Shown one piece after another: positions 23,945-32,789 of a stretch of 56,259 nucleotides of DNA. A program made the translations under genes and the position numbers. Position 1 is the first letter of the stretch. Each line of letters opens with the position of its first letter. Origin of the DNA: Candidatus Rokuibacteriota bacterium (GTDB taxonomy: Bacteria; Methylomirabilota; Methylomirabilia; Rokubacteriales; CSP1-6); contig JACPCF010000009.1 in assembly GCA_016179965.1 (NCBI GenBank), forward strand, positions 1 to 56,259, in the 5' to 3' direction. Below the pieces are notes generated by a model. The model did not search any database, was not told the origin of the DNA, and worked only from the letters and a program-made list of their open reading frames with translations.

Positions 23945-24736
23945 TCACCGGCGGCGGCGGAAGCGGGAGAAGTCGGGCGGGCGCTTCTCGAGGAACGCGC
24001 GCGCCCCTTCCTGCTGCTCCTCCTCCCAGAACTCCCGGGTCGTCATGTAGCGGCGGAACTGGTCGCCCTGCCCAAGGAGGGAGCTGAACTCCTCCACGAA
24101 CGACGCCTTGAGGATCCGGAGGCAGGTCGGCGAGAGCGCCAGGAGCTCGCGGCACCACGTGTCCACCTCCTCGTCCAGTTTCGCCATCGGCACCACGACG
24201 TTCACCAGCCCCATCTCGAGCGCCTGCTGGGCGGTGTAGCGGCGGCAGAGCATCCACATCTCCCGGGCCCGCTTGGCCCCGATCACCCGCGTGAGGTAGC
24301 TCACGATGGCCCCGCCGGCGGGGCTCCCCACGCGCGGCCCGTTCTGGCCGAAGACGGCGTGCTCGGCGGCGATGGTGAAATCGCAGAAGTAGGCCAGGTG
24401 GTTCCCGCCGCCGATGCAGTAGCCGTTCACCCGCGCGATGATCGGCTTCGGGCAGCGCGAGACCGTCAGGTGCATCAGGTAGGGCTCCAGCACCTGGCGC
24501 TCGAGGCCGCCCTCTTTCTCCCAGTTCACGTCGCCGCCGGCGCAGAACGCCTTGTCGCCGGAGCCGCTGAGGACGATGACGCCGACCTCCTCGTCCCTCC
24601 CCGCCGCCTCGAAGGCCAGCATGAGCTCCTTCAGCGTGTCCCCCGTGAAGGCGTTGTACTGCTTGGGGCGGTTGATCGTGATCCGGACGACGTGGTCCTT
24701 GAGCTCGTACAGGATGTCTTTGTAAGCGGTTGGCAT
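23945..24736 (-). CDS. Enoyl-CoA hydratase/isomerase, MenB-like
   Basis: A 263-residue crotonase. The oxyanion hole comes from KAFCAGGDV near 60-68 and NGYCIGGGNHLAYFCD near 101-116. The block FGQNGPRVGSPAGGAIVSYL, then CRRYTAQQALEMGLVN resembles MenB (dihydroxynaphthoyl-CoA synthase) and BadI-type ring-cleaving enzymes more than fatty-acid hydratases. ATG 24736 matches the conserved N-terminus. It lies just downstream of the YdbL-like gene. Substrate not determined. Confidence 0.85.
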   Translation of the reverse strand: MPTAYKDILYELKDHVVRITINRPKQYNAFTGDTLKELMLAFEAAGRDEEVGVIVLSGSGDKAFCAGGDVNWEKEGGLERQVLEPYLMHLTVSRCPKPIIARVNGYCIGGGNHLAYFCDFTIAAEHAVFGQNGPRVGSPAGGAIVSYLTRVIGAKRAREMWMLCRRYTAQQALEMGLVNVVVPMAKLDEEVDTWCRELLALSPTCLRILKASFVEEFSSLLGQGDQFRRYMTTREFWEEEQQEGARAFLEKRPPDFSRFRRRR

Positions 24737-24749
24737 CGGGTCGCTCCCC

Positions 24750-25364
24750 CTATTTGCGCGTCCACTGTCCACTCTCGGCCTGGATCCACTCGCCCGGCTG
24801 AGCCCGCTCCCGGTTGGCCCTGGCGAATCCCGCCTGGACCTTCGCCAGCTCGCTCGCCGCCATGTTGTTCTGCTGGAGCAGCGTCCGGTAGAGCGTCATG
24901 CGGTCGCGGTTCTCGGCGTCCACGAGCGCTCCTACCTCCGAGCCGCAGCCCTGCCCCGGCCGCGCTTCCACGAGCCCCTGGGCGTTCTCGCCGATGCAGC
25001 CCTTGCCCTTCCACTGCTGGATCTGGGGAAAGCGCTGGCGTCTCGATTCGATGGAGGCCATGACCTCGGGGGTGCGGATCTTCAAATCGGGGACCTGGGC
25101 CTCGGCCGGCGTGGGCGCCACGAGCGCGAGCCACCGGCCGGACGCCGGGTGCCGCCCCTGCTTGTCGTTCTTCTTCGGGGGAGGCGGAGCCGTCGGCTTC
25201 CCGCCCTTCTCGACCCGCACGAGGTCCTCGATGTTCCCGGCGGCGGAGTCGATCTTCTCCTGCGGGAAGTAGACGTTGACGGTGACGGGGACGCAGGCGG
25301 CTCCGGCGAGGAGCGCGACTGCCAGCGCGAGCCTCCAAAGGGCGCGACGGCCGATGGCGGTCAT
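24750..25364 (-). CDS. ydbL: DUF1318 (YdbL-like) lipoprotein
   Basis: A 204-residue protein with a lipobox-type LLAGAAC near 18-24 followed by VPVTVNVYFPQEK, the usual DUF1318 start. A Pro/Lys linker follows, then the YdbL core near 150-204: ENRDRMTLYRTLLQQNN...RAQPGEWIQAESGQWTRK. In E. coli YdbL works with YdbH and YnbE in lipid transport to the outer membrane. Here the lipoprotein and YdbL parts are in one chain. Its ATG overlaps the ydbH-like stop (ATGA). Confidence 0.8.
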   Translation of the reverse strand: MTAIGRRALWRLALAVALLAGAACVPVTVNVYFPQEKIDSAAGNIEDLVRVEKGGKPTAPPPPKKNDKQGRHPASGRWLALVAPTPAEAQVPDLKIRTPEVMASIESRRQRFPQIQQWKGKGCIGENAQGLVEARPGQGCGSEVGALVDAENRDRMTLYRTLLQQNNMAASELAKVQAGFARANRERAQPGEWIQAESGQWTRK

Positions 25365-27607
25365 GGCGATTCCCTCCTTGGTTGACCGAAGGTTCTGACG
25401 AGGAGCGAGAGCGGGACGTTCTGGAAATTGATGGCCCGCACCGGCCCCGGGAAGAGGCCGAACCGCTTCTTCCCTTCGAGCGAGAGGCTCACCCGGCCGC
25501 CCTGCGGCCCGACGCGGATGTCGGCTTCGAGCGAGGCGTAGGAGAAAACCGAGAGGTTCTCCAGTGCGCGCTTGAGGATCCCCGAGGGATCCGCCTCGGC
25601 GTAGGCGAGGAGCTTCTTGAGGGCGTCGATCGCGACCTCTCCGCCGGGCGGATCCGCGGCCGCGTGCCCCGCCAGCACGAGTCCGCGCGCCTGGGAGTGC
25701 TGGAGGACCAGGAGGTAGCGGACCTTGCCCGTGATCCGCCCGACAGTGAGGCCGTACTCGGTCGTGAGAGTCGCCAGGTTCACGCCCTCCCCCTCGAGCC
25801 TCATTTGGAGCGGCACGGCGACCCCGCCCAGATCCCCCCGGGCATTCCCCTGCCCACTCCCGCCGTAGTGGACGTAGCTGATCTCGGGGAGAGAAAGGAC
25901 GCTGCCCCGGACGAGCGCGGGCGAGGCCAGACGACGAAGCACGAAGCCGAACGCAGTGAGCGACTCGGCGGTGACGGTCCCCGCCGGTGCCTCCTCCCCG
26001 GGTCCCCACGCCAGCGGGAGAGCCGCCTTGAGGCCCGACAGGGCGATCGGCCCCCCGACGGTGATCTCTCCTCCGGGCACGCGCGCCGTCAGGGTTCCCG
26101 CGAAGCGTGAGCCGGAGTCGCGCCACTCGAGGGTTCCCTCGAGACGGGCGTCGCCACTCAGCTTCAGGGGGAACGCCTCGAAGACCGGCAAACGGGACAG
26201 ATCGGGGATCCCGGCCTCCACTGCCAGCGGTCCGAGCTCGCCAAGCCTGCCAGAAGCCACGCGGGGCCGCAGCGCCACCAGGCCGATCTCGCCAGCGCTC
26301 GAGGCAAGAGCGAGCTCTCCGCTGTCGAGCGCCGCCACGGAGATCCCCTTGTCGCCCCGCGTCAGCGCCCCGCTGACTCTGATCTTCGCCCTGAGCCGGG
26401 CCTTCGTCGCCCACGGCGCCTCGACACCCTCCAACCCCAGGACGCCCTGCAGCTGAAGCCGATCCTTTCCTTGGACCCTTCCCTCCAGAGTCAACGCGGC
26501 GTTCTCGGCCCTCACCTCGAAGGCCGGGCGAGAGAAGCCGAAGCGGTCGAGCAGCGGCCCGGCAGCAAACGGCCGGAGATCAAGCTTCGCCCTGAGCCCG
26601 GCGGAGCCCCCGGTATACGTCGCATCTCCTGTCACGCGGCTGCCATCCACGGTCCCGTCCACCTTGACCGTTAGACGAGGCGTCGTGTCCAACTCTTCGG
26701 CGCTTCCCCGGAGGTCCAGGCGAAGCGCCGGGCCCCGGTTGAGCGCCAGCTGCGCCAGATCCACGCGCTGCTGCCGCGGCCGGTAGCGCGCGGCCACTCC
26801 GCCGCCCAGCGGCGCGGAACCCGTCGCCAGCGCGGCGGTGAACATCCCCGTGACGTCGAGCTCCGGCACGCCGGAGAGCAGCAGATCGCCTTCGGCCCTG
26901 AGGCGGCTCAGAGCCGGGAGGCCCGAAGGCCAGAAGGGGCCGAGCCGCCGGGGATCGCCCTCGATGTGGAAGACGAGCCGGACGTCTGGGCTCGGGGCAT
27001 CGGCGAGCACCTCGGACGCCACCTGAACGGAGACCGCCAGCGCCGTGGGCTCGCCAGCTCGCTGGAAGTCGAGCCGGAGAGCGAGCTTGCCGTCGCCCGC
27101 CTTCTCTCCCCCGAGATCGAATGCCAGCGTCTCGTTTCCCGAGCGGATCTCTCCGCCCTTCATCTCCAGGGAGACCACCGCCGGCCACTCCAGAAAGCGG
27201 AGGAGCGTGGCCCGGATCGCCGTCAGCGTCTCGGGAGCCAGCGCGGTGAGCGGCGCGGGCTCCTTCGCCAGCGTCACCGACGTCGAGACCGCCACCACCG
27301 ACACACTCCGCCCGCTCGGAAAAACGACCGGCAGGACGCCCCCCTCCACCCGAAGCTCCCGGATCTCCAGGCTGCCGCTCCAGTGCTGCCCCGGGGGGAT
27401 ACGCACGCCCCGAAGCGTCAGCCGCGACGGCTCGGCCGTTGCCCGTTCGATCCGGATGGGAATGCCGACCTGCCGAGAGAGGAAGCGCGAGAGCAGCCGG
27501 GCCGTCCGGCGCTCCTCGCCGAGGGCGTACCAGCCGAGGGCGAGCGCGAGGACACCGAGGAGGAGGAGACCGCCGCCCAGCGAGAGGAGGATCCGGCGGC
27601 GGCCCAT
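25361..27607 (-). CDS. ydbH: YdbH-like AsmA-family intermembrane lipid transport protein
   Basis: A 748-residue protein: an N-terminal membrane helix (LLSLGGGLLLLGVLALALGW), then long beta-rich repeats with DUF/AsmA-type patterns (for example LTLRGVRIPPG, IRELRVEGGVL, GELALASSAGEIGL), and a C-terminal YdbH-type block ending FQNVPLSLLVRTFGQ. Such proteins span the periplasm and form lipid-carrying grooves. The pairing with the YdbL-like gene (4 bp overlap) supports the name. Starts in a TGATG overlap with the acyl-CoA dehydrogenase. Confidence 0.75.
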   Translation of the reverse strand: MGRRRILLSLGGGLLLLGVLALALGWYALGEERRTARLLSRFLSRQVGIPIRIERATAEPSRLTLRGVRIPPGQHWSGSLEIRELRVEGGVLPVVFPSGRSVSVVAVSTSVTLAKEPAPLTALAPETLTAIRATLLRFLEWPAVVSLEMKGGEIRSGNETLAFDLGGEKAGDGKLALRLDFQRAGEPTALAVSVQVASEVLADAPSPDVRLVFHIEGDPRRLGPFWPSGLPALSRLRAEGDLLLSGVPELDVTGMFTAALATGSAPLGGGVAARYRPRQQRVDLAQLALNRGPALRLDLRGSAEELDTTPRLTVKVDGTVDGSRVTGDATYTGGSAGLRAKLDLRPFAAGPLLDRFGFSRPAFEVRAENAALTLEGRVQGKDRLQLQGVLGLEGVEAPWATKARLRAKIRVSGALTRGDKGISVAALDSGELALASSAGEIGLVALRPRVASGRLGELGPLAVEAGIPDLSRLPVFEAFPLKLSGDARLEGTLEWRDSGSRFAGTLTARVPGGEITVGGPIALSGLKAALPLAWGPGEEAPAGTVTAESLTAFGFVLRRLASPALVRGSVLSLPEISYVHYGGSGQGNARGDLGGVAVPLQMRLEGEGVNLATLTTEYGLTVGRITGKVRYLLVLQHSQARGLVLAGHAAADPPGGEVAIDALKKLLAYAEADPSGILKRALENLSVFSYASLEADIRVGPQGGRVSLSLEGKKRFGLFPGPVRAINFQNVPLSLLVRTFGQPRRESP

Positions 27608-28776
27608 CAGTAGCTCTTGGGGAGGCCGAGCACGTGCTCCGACAGGTAGTTGAGCGCCATCTGCTGGGAGACCGGGGCGATCTTGTAGAGGCGGATCTCG
27701 CGCCACAGGCGCTCCACGTAGAACTCCTTGGCGTAGCCGTAGCCGCCGAACGTCTGGAGCGCCACGTCGCACGCCTCGAACCCCGCCTCCGCCGCCATCA
27801 GCTTGGCGGTGTTGGCCTCGGCGCCGCAGGGACGGCCGTGGTCGAAGAGCCACGCCGCCTTCCAGCACATCAGCTCGGCGGTCTCCACCTTGGCCCACGC
27901 CTGAGCCAGCGGGTGGGCGATGGCCTGGTTCTTGCCGATGGGCCGGTCGAAGACGACGCGCTCCTTGGCGTACTGGACCGCGCGCTCCAACGCCGCCTTG
28001 CCGATCCCCACCGCCTCGATGCCCGTGAGGATCCGCTCGGGGTTCAGCGAATCGAGCAGGTGGTAGAACCCCTCGCCCACCTGACCGACCACGTCCTCCT
28101 CCGGGACCTCGAGGTTGTCGATGAAGATCTCGTTGGAATCCACCGCCGCGCGGCCGAGCTTCTCGATCTCCCGCACGGTAATCCGTGAGCGGTCGAAGTC
28201 GGCGAAGAAGAGCGTCATCCCCTTGAAAGGCTTCTGCGCCACCTGCTCTCGCGGCGTCGTGCGGGCCAGGAGCAGGATCTTGGTCGCGTGTTGGGCGTTG
28301 GTGTTCCACACCTTGCGCCCGTTGATGACCCAGCGTCTCTCTTTCTTTTCCGCGCGGGTCTGGATCCGCGAGGTGTCCGTGCCGGCGTTGGGCTCCGTGA
28401 CGCCGAACGACATGATGATGTCTCCCGCGGCGATCCTGGGCAGGTACCTCCGCTTGAGGGCCTCGCTCGCGTGCTTGATCAGCGGCATGGGTGGGAAGAC
28501 GTAGAAGTGGATCGGCGAGGCGCCGCTCGTGCCGGCCCCCGCGGCGCAGATCTCGTGGAGGAGGATCGACGCCTCGGTCACGCCGAGGCCCGACCCGCCA
28601 TACTCTTCGGGGATCACGATGCCGAGCCAGCCGTTCTTCTTGAAGGCCTCGATGAACTCCACCGGGTACTCGGCCTTGCGGTCCTTCTCGAGCCAGTAGT
28701 CGAGGGAGAAAGAGCGGGCCAGGGCCGCGACCTCTTTCTTGATCATCTCCTGCTGCTCGGTGAACGCGAAGTCCAT
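27607..28776 (-). CDS. Acyl-CoA dehydrogenase family protein
   Basis: A 389-residue protein starting at ATG 28776 (MDFAFTEQQEMIKKEV). Motifs: LGIVIPEEYGGSGLG near 48-62, the FAD loop FGVTEPNAGTDTSRI near 121-135, and the C-terminal FGGYGYAKEFYVERLWREIRLYKIAP. Glu-Arg chemistry and length are standard for short/medium-chain members. Its stop overlaps the YdbH start, so the two are in one transcript, which is an odd functional pairing. Confidence 0.92.
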   Translation of the reverse strand: MDFAFTEQQEMIKKEVAALARSFSLDYWLEKDRKAEYPVEFIEAFKKNGWLGIVIPEEYGGSGLGVTEASILLHEICAAGAGTSGASPIHFYVFPPMPLIKHASEALKRRYLPRIAAGDIIMSFGVTEPNAGTDTSRIQTRAEKKERRWVINGRKVWNTNAQHATKILLLARTTPREQVAQKPFKGMTLFFADFDRSRITVREIEKLGRAAVDSNEIFIDNLEVPEEDVVGQVGEGFYHLLDSLNPERILTGIEAVGIGKAALERAVQYAKERVVFDRPIGKNQAIAHPLAQAWAKVETAELMCWKAAWLFDHGRPCGAEANTAKLMAAEAGFEACDVALQTFGGYGYAKEFYVERLWREIRLYKIAPVSQQMALNYLSEHVLGLPKSY

Positions 28777-28870
28777 GGCCCTCCTCCAGCAAGGCAAGTA
28801 CGGGCGCCCTCAGTATAGCCGGAGAAGACGGCCAGGAGAAGGGCCGGGCGGCGCCTTGACCGGCCGGTCG

Positions 28871-30289
28871 CTAGAAGCGGACGCGGACGCGATACGTCAG
28901 CTTCGTCGCTCCCTCCTTCGGCACGGGGATGTGATACCGAAGGGTGTGCGCCTCCACCTTCTCGTGACGGTGGGTTTCCCGGAGCACCTCCCAGTCCCCT
29001 GGCATCGGCTCGAAGACTGTCACCGTAAGATCTTCCTTTTTATGGTTCCTCAACGAAATTTCCCATTCGACCTCGTAGAGCCCCCAGCCGATCTTCTTCC
29101 AGTCTTTCTGGGTGCGCTCGCCCACCACGTCGAAGGCCTCCCCCATCTTGATCTTCACCCGCTCGTCCTTGGGGGTGTGGTCGATCCAGTCCTCGCCGAT
29201 GAACTGCTGACTCCCCGACTTGTCGGCCTTATAGACGCGCACCTTCCCTTTCGGCAGGGGGGCGCCGAGGTTGTTGGCCTGGCTGTTGGCGATCTCCAGG
29301 AAGACGCTCACCTTCTGGTTCGAGATCGGCTGGCCGTAGGAGGTCCGGTAGTAGTCCGCCGCGCCGTAGTAGATGAGCTGCTTGCTGACCGGCACGCCAT
29401 TGGCGGCCATGAGGGTCAGCTGCTTGGTCTGGTTGTCCTTGATCGTGGTCCGGCCGTCGAGGGTGTAGAGGTGGTACTCGAAGAACCCCTCGGAGGTGAA
29501 GTCGCGCGTCGGCGCGGCCGCTGCGGCCTTGGAGGCGAGTTCCAGTGCCCGCCCCAGTCGGTGGCGGGCCGCCGCCCGGTGGATATCCCCGGCTACCAGC
29601 TTCAGGGCCGCGTCCCGGTAGGTGGCGCCACTCTTGTTGTCGATCGTCACCCAGCCCGAGAGATCGGCCCGGTCGTCGGCGGCGTTCAGCACCATCACGT
29701 AGTCGGCCTTCCAGGTGATCCCGCCCGTCAGATACGAGGCCTCGATCCTCTGGGGGACGCGCCCTTGGTTCCGAAGGAGCCACACCAGGGTCGGCTTGGA
29801 CACCAGGTTCTCGGGGAGCGACGGGAGCACCACGGTCCCGTAGTGGCCCATGTGGATCTGGCCGTTGATGTCGTACACGGGGCCGTTGGTGCTGAGAAGC
29901 GTCGCCTCCAGATACGAACCGTTCCCCTGATAGAGCCGCACCTTGCGCCCCACGTACTTCTCCATGAGCTTCTGGCTCGAGAGGAGGTCGTACTCGTAGT
30001 TCTGCTCCAGGATCTTCAACCCGTGGGGATCGGTCAGCGACTTGAGGTGGACTGAGGTCGGGTCGATCAACGCCGCGACGTCCATGAACTGGACCTGGCC
30101 GCTGCCGTGTCCCAGGCGAACCTCGCGGACGTCTTTGACGAGGCCCAGGTTGCCGTTGTAGATCGTCAGGGCCAGGTCGCGCTGGTCCTGGGCGGTGACA
30201 GCCTGGGCGCCAGGGTCGGACCTCGACCACGCCGTCCCCCCAACGGCCAGGCTCACGATAAGAGTGAGTCCCACCAACACGCTTCGCAT
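28871..30289 (-). CDS. Secreted DUF4139 domain-containing protein
   Basis: A 472-residue protein with a signal peptide ending near TAWS. It opens with VTAQDQRDLALTIYNGNLGLVKDVR and has a long C-terminal beta-rich part with GWGLYEVEWEISLRNHKKEDLTVTVFEPMPGDW, typical of the DUF4139/mucoidy-inhibitor-like group. It is the last gene of the block that follows the sigma/anti-sigma pair, and may be a target or a co-regulated envelope protein. Function unknown. Confidence 0.75.
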   Translation of the reverse strand: MRSVLVGLTLIVSLAVGGTAWSRSDPGAQAVTAQDQRDLALTIYNGNLGLVKDVREVRLGHGSGQVQFMDVAALIDPTSVHLKSLTDPHGLKILEQNYEYDLLSSQKLMEKYVGRKVRLYQGNGSYLEATLLSTNGPVYDINGQIHMGHYGTVVLPSLPENLVSKPTLVWLLRNQGRVPQRIEASYLTGGITWKADYVMVLNAADDRADLSGWVTIDNKSGATYRDAALKLVAGDIHRAAARHRLGRALELASKAAAAAPTRDFTSEGFFEYHLYTLDGRTTIKDNQTKQLTLMAANGVPVSKQLIYYGAADYYRTSYGQPISNQKVSVFLEIANSQANNLGAPLPKGKVRVYKADKSGSQQFIGEDWIDHTPKDERVKIKMGEAFDVVGERTQKDWKKIGWGLYEVEWEISLRNHKKEDLTVTVFEPMPGDWEVLRETHRHEKVEAHTLRYHIPVPKEGATKLTYRVRVRF

Positions 30290-30371
30290 CGTTCGCTCCT
30301 CCTTGGTGAAATGGATCGGTCTGCCCGGTTAGACAGGGCGGAGGAGCGAAAGTTCCCCCACCCGATGCCTG

Positions 30372-30440
30372 TCACCTCTTCTCCTCTCCCCAGCGGGGAG
30401 AGAGAGGTAGGCTGAGGGGGGAGAGGGAAGGGTGAGGGGG
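30372..30440. repeat. CTCTCCCC palindrome, copy 2
   Basis: CACCTCTTCTCCTCTCCCC followed by GGGGAGAGAGAGGTAGG and GGGGGGAGAGGGAAGGGTGAGGGGG. An imperfect palindrome in the gap between the anti-sigma gene (upstream in transcription) and the DUF4139 gene. It shares ACCTCTTCTCCTCTCCCC with the elements at 47424 and 54479. Confidence 0.7.
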
Positions 30441-30459
30441 CGCAGGAGCGAGAGCTGCG

Positions 30460-31380
30460 TTACTGGGCGATGCGCAGGCCGATGCGGACCTGGTCGGGAA
30501 AGGTTTGGGCGCGGGTCTCGACGGTGAAGTCGCCGAGCTGGCGGAGGCCGGCCTCGAGCCGAGGATACGCGTCGCGGGGAACGACCACTTCGACGATGCT
30601 GCCCGGCCCCACGCGGTCGGCGTCTCGGACGAGGACGCCCCCGACCTCCTTCACGAGACCGTTCAGCTCGGCATCCAGCGTCGCGAGACTCTTCGGCCGG
30701 AGCAGCCCCATCAGGTGGAAGGGACCCTGAGCCCGAGCCGCCGTCTTCAGCTCCGATCGAGGCACGACGGACTTCTGAGCCTCCCGCGTCGCGTCCAGGC
30801 GGCCGCCGACGGCAGGCGGCTCGGCCGGCGCCGCTTCCTGCTTTTTCGCCAGGCGGTCCCGCTCCTTGACGTCCTGGAGGGCGCCCTGACGCTCCTCGGC
30901 GGGAGGCGGCGCCGCCTGGGGCGCGGCTGCGGTCTTTCCGTAGCCTTGGGCCTGTTCCACGTCGGCTGACTTGGCCGGAGCCTCCGAGGCCTGCGTCACG
31001 ATGCCCGCGCTGGGCGGCGCCTCTGCCGCTCGCTGAAGCTCGGGGGTCTGGCGGTAGAGGAAGATCACCAGCGTCGAGACCAGAACGATCGCCGCGGCCT
31101 CCAGGGGCAGCTTCACGTGGAGCGGGACGAACACGTTGCGGAGCAGGCGGCGAGGCCACGGCTCCCGCCCGGCCGCTTCGAGCACCCGCGCGGCGAAGCC
31201 GGCGGGGGCCCGCGCCTCTGGGACGGAGTGAAGCAGGGACACGGTCCGGCTGAAGCGGTCCCACTCCCGGGCGCAGTCGGCGCAACTCTGGAGATGCCCC
31301 TCCAGGGCGACGCGCTGCTCGGCGGTGAGCAGTCCGTCCACCCTGGCGGAGAAGAGGTCTCGGGCGTCGTGACAGGTCAT
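30460..31380 (-). CDS. Anti-sigma factor with zf-HC2 domain
   Basis: A 306-residue protein. Residues 1-40 form the zinc-binding anti-sigma domain: MTCHDARDLFS...LEGHLQSCADC (H-x3-C-x2-C plus an N-terminal Cys). A membrane helix lies near 92-110 (AAAIVLVSTLVIFLYRQ), then a Pro/Ala/Lys linker and a C-terminal alpha/beta domain (VVVPRDAYPRLEAGLRQLG). It would hold the sigma factor at the membrane and sense envelope stress. Start overlaps the sigma stop by 4 bp. Confidence 0.85.
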   Translation of the reverse strand: MTCHDARDLFSARVDGLLTAEQRVALEGHLQSCADCAREWDRFSRTVSLLHSVPEARAPAGFAARVLEAAGREPWPRRLLRNVFVPLHVKLPLEAAAIVLVSTLVIFLYRQTPELQRAAEAPPSAGIVTQASEAPAKSADVEQAQGYGKTAAAPQAAPPPAEERQGALQDVKERDRLAKKQEAAPAEPPAVGGRLDATREAQKSVVPRSELKTAARAQGPFHLMGLLRPKSLATLDAELNGLVKEVGGVLVRDADRVGPGSIVEVVVPRDAYPRLEAGLRQLGDFTVETRAQTFPDQVRIGLRIAQ

Positions 31381-31967
31381 GGCCAGAAGCGCTCCAGGCG
31401 CTCCTTCAGCTCCATCCGCGCGCGGTGGAGACGCGAGCGCAGCGTGTTCAGCGGAAGGTCCAGGGCGGCGGCGATCTCCTCATAGGCCAATCCGTGGAGA
31501 TCCCTCAGCACGACGACGATCCGCCGCTCCTCGTCGAGCTCCGCGATGGCCCGGTGGAGCGCCGCCTCGCGCTCGGAGGCCTCCAGCGCCGCCCCAGGAT
31601 TGGGGTGACCGTTGGCGATCCGCGCCAGCGCCGCCTCGCCCGCGCGACGGTGCCGCCCGGGCGCCTTCAGCCGGTTCAGGCAGAGTCGCGAGGTGATCGC
31701 GTAGAGCCACGTGGAGAGCTTCGCCTCACCGCGAAAGCCCCGGATCGAGCGATGCACCCGCAAGAACACCTCCTGGGCCACCTCCTCGGCGTCGCCCCGA
31801 TCACCGAGCATCCGGAGGGCGATGCTGAACACCCGGTGCTGGTACGCCAGCACGAGCCGCTCGAAGGCGTCCGGCTCCCCTCGCCTGAGGGCCTCGACCA
31901 GGCCCGGATCGTCAGGCGCCCGGTCGCTCGGTTGGACAGCGCGGGAGGGGGGAAGTTCCCGCTGCAC
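31377..31967 (-). CDS. ECF-type RNA polymerase sigma factor
   Basis: About 196 residues. Region 2 is VLAYQHRVFSIALRMLGDRGDAEEVAQEVFLRVHRSI near 38-74 with the -10 recognition stretch STWLYAITSRLCLNRL. Region 4 is LDEERRIVVVLRDLHGLAYEEIAAALDLPLNTLRSRLHRARMEL near 138-181. GTG 31967 is chosen as the likely start; the true one could be a few codons off. Followed directly by its anti-sigma gene; the target promoters are unknown. Confidence 0.85.
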   Translation of the reverse strand: MQRELPPSRAVQPSDRAPDDPGLVEALRRGEPDAFERLVLAYQHRVFSIALRMLGDRGDAEEVAQEVFLRVHRSIRGFRGEAKLSTWLYAITSRLCLNRLKAPGRHRRAGEAALARIANGHPNPGAALEASEREAALHRAIAELDEERRIVVVLRDLHGLAYEEIAAALDLPLNTLRSRLHRARMELKERLERFWP

Positions 31968-32033
31968 AGCGCCACTATGAGCGAAATGGGCGGGCGTTGC
32001 AACCTTTCCAGCGGCTGTGCCATAATCCGCCGC

Positions 32034-32789
32034 ATGGCGGTCCAGGCCCTCTACGCGCTGCAGAACGGCTTCTTCGGCTTCGAGCGGAGCGGCCTCTTCT
32101 ACGACGAGCGGTCGGGCGAGAGGGTTCAGATCGTCATCGCGTGCTACCTGGTCAAGACCTCCGACGCCACCATCCTCTTCGACACCGGCCTGGCTCCGCG
32201 CGCGGTGCCGGGTCTCCTCCGCACCGATCCCCTGGCCCGCTTCTCGGACGACGACCTCCTGGTCCACCGGCTCGACTCGATCGGGCTCGAGCCCAGCAGC
32301 GTGGACGCCGTGGTCATGTCCCATCTCCACTTCGACCACGCCGGGGGCGCCTCGCTCTTCCCCAAGTCAGAGCTGATCGTCCAGCAAGACGAGTACGCCT
32401 ACGCCCACCACCCGGCCTCGTTCTTCGCCTCCTTCTACTACCGCAAAAACTTCGACCTGCCGGGCTACCGCTGGCGGCTCCTCGACGGGGACACGGAAGT
32501 TGTCCCCGGCGTGACGGTCCTCCGCACGGACGGCCACACGCCGGGCCACCAGTCGCTCCTGGTGGAATTGCCGGAGTCGGGTCCCATCATTCTCGCCGGA
32601 GACTGCGCCTACTGGCAGGAGCACATCGACAAGGAGCGCGTCCCCGGTGTCGTCTGGAACCCCACCCTGGCGCTCCACTCGATCAAGCGGCTCAAGACCA
32701 TCGCCCGCCTCACCCGCGGCCAGATCTTCCCGGGCCACGATCCCGTCTTCTGGCAGACCGTCAAGCAGGCGCCCGACGCCTACCGGTAA
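32034..32789 (+). CDS. AHL-lactonase-like MBL-fold hydrolase
   Basis: A 251-residue metallo-beta-lactamase-fold enzyme with complete metal ligands: SHLHFDHAGG near 94-103, DGHTPGHQSLL near 165-175 and ILAGDCAYW near 187, then FPGHDP near 235. Layout matches the AiiA/AttM lactonase group (N-acyl homoserine lactone or other lactones). The F420 oxidoreductase gene starts at the next base after the stop. Substrate not certain. Confidence 0.85.
   Translation: MAVQALYALQNGFFGFERSGLFYDERSGERVQIVIACYLVKTSDATILFDTGLAPRAVPGLLRTDPLARFSDDDLLVHRLDSIGLEPSSVDAVVMSHLHFDHAGGASLFPKSELIVQQDEYAYAHHPASFFASFYYRKNFDLPGYRWRLLDGDTEVVPGVTVLRTDGHTPGHQSLLVELPESGPIILAGDCAYWQEHIDKERVPGVVWNPTLALHSIKRLKTIARLTRGQIFPGHDPVFWQTVKQAPDAYR

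Noticed and set aside
28739-30055. 438-residue open frame on the plus strand
   Set aside because: It lies opposite the DUF4139 gene and the acyl-CoA dehydrogenase start. It arises from high G+C antisense codons and has no domain pattern.
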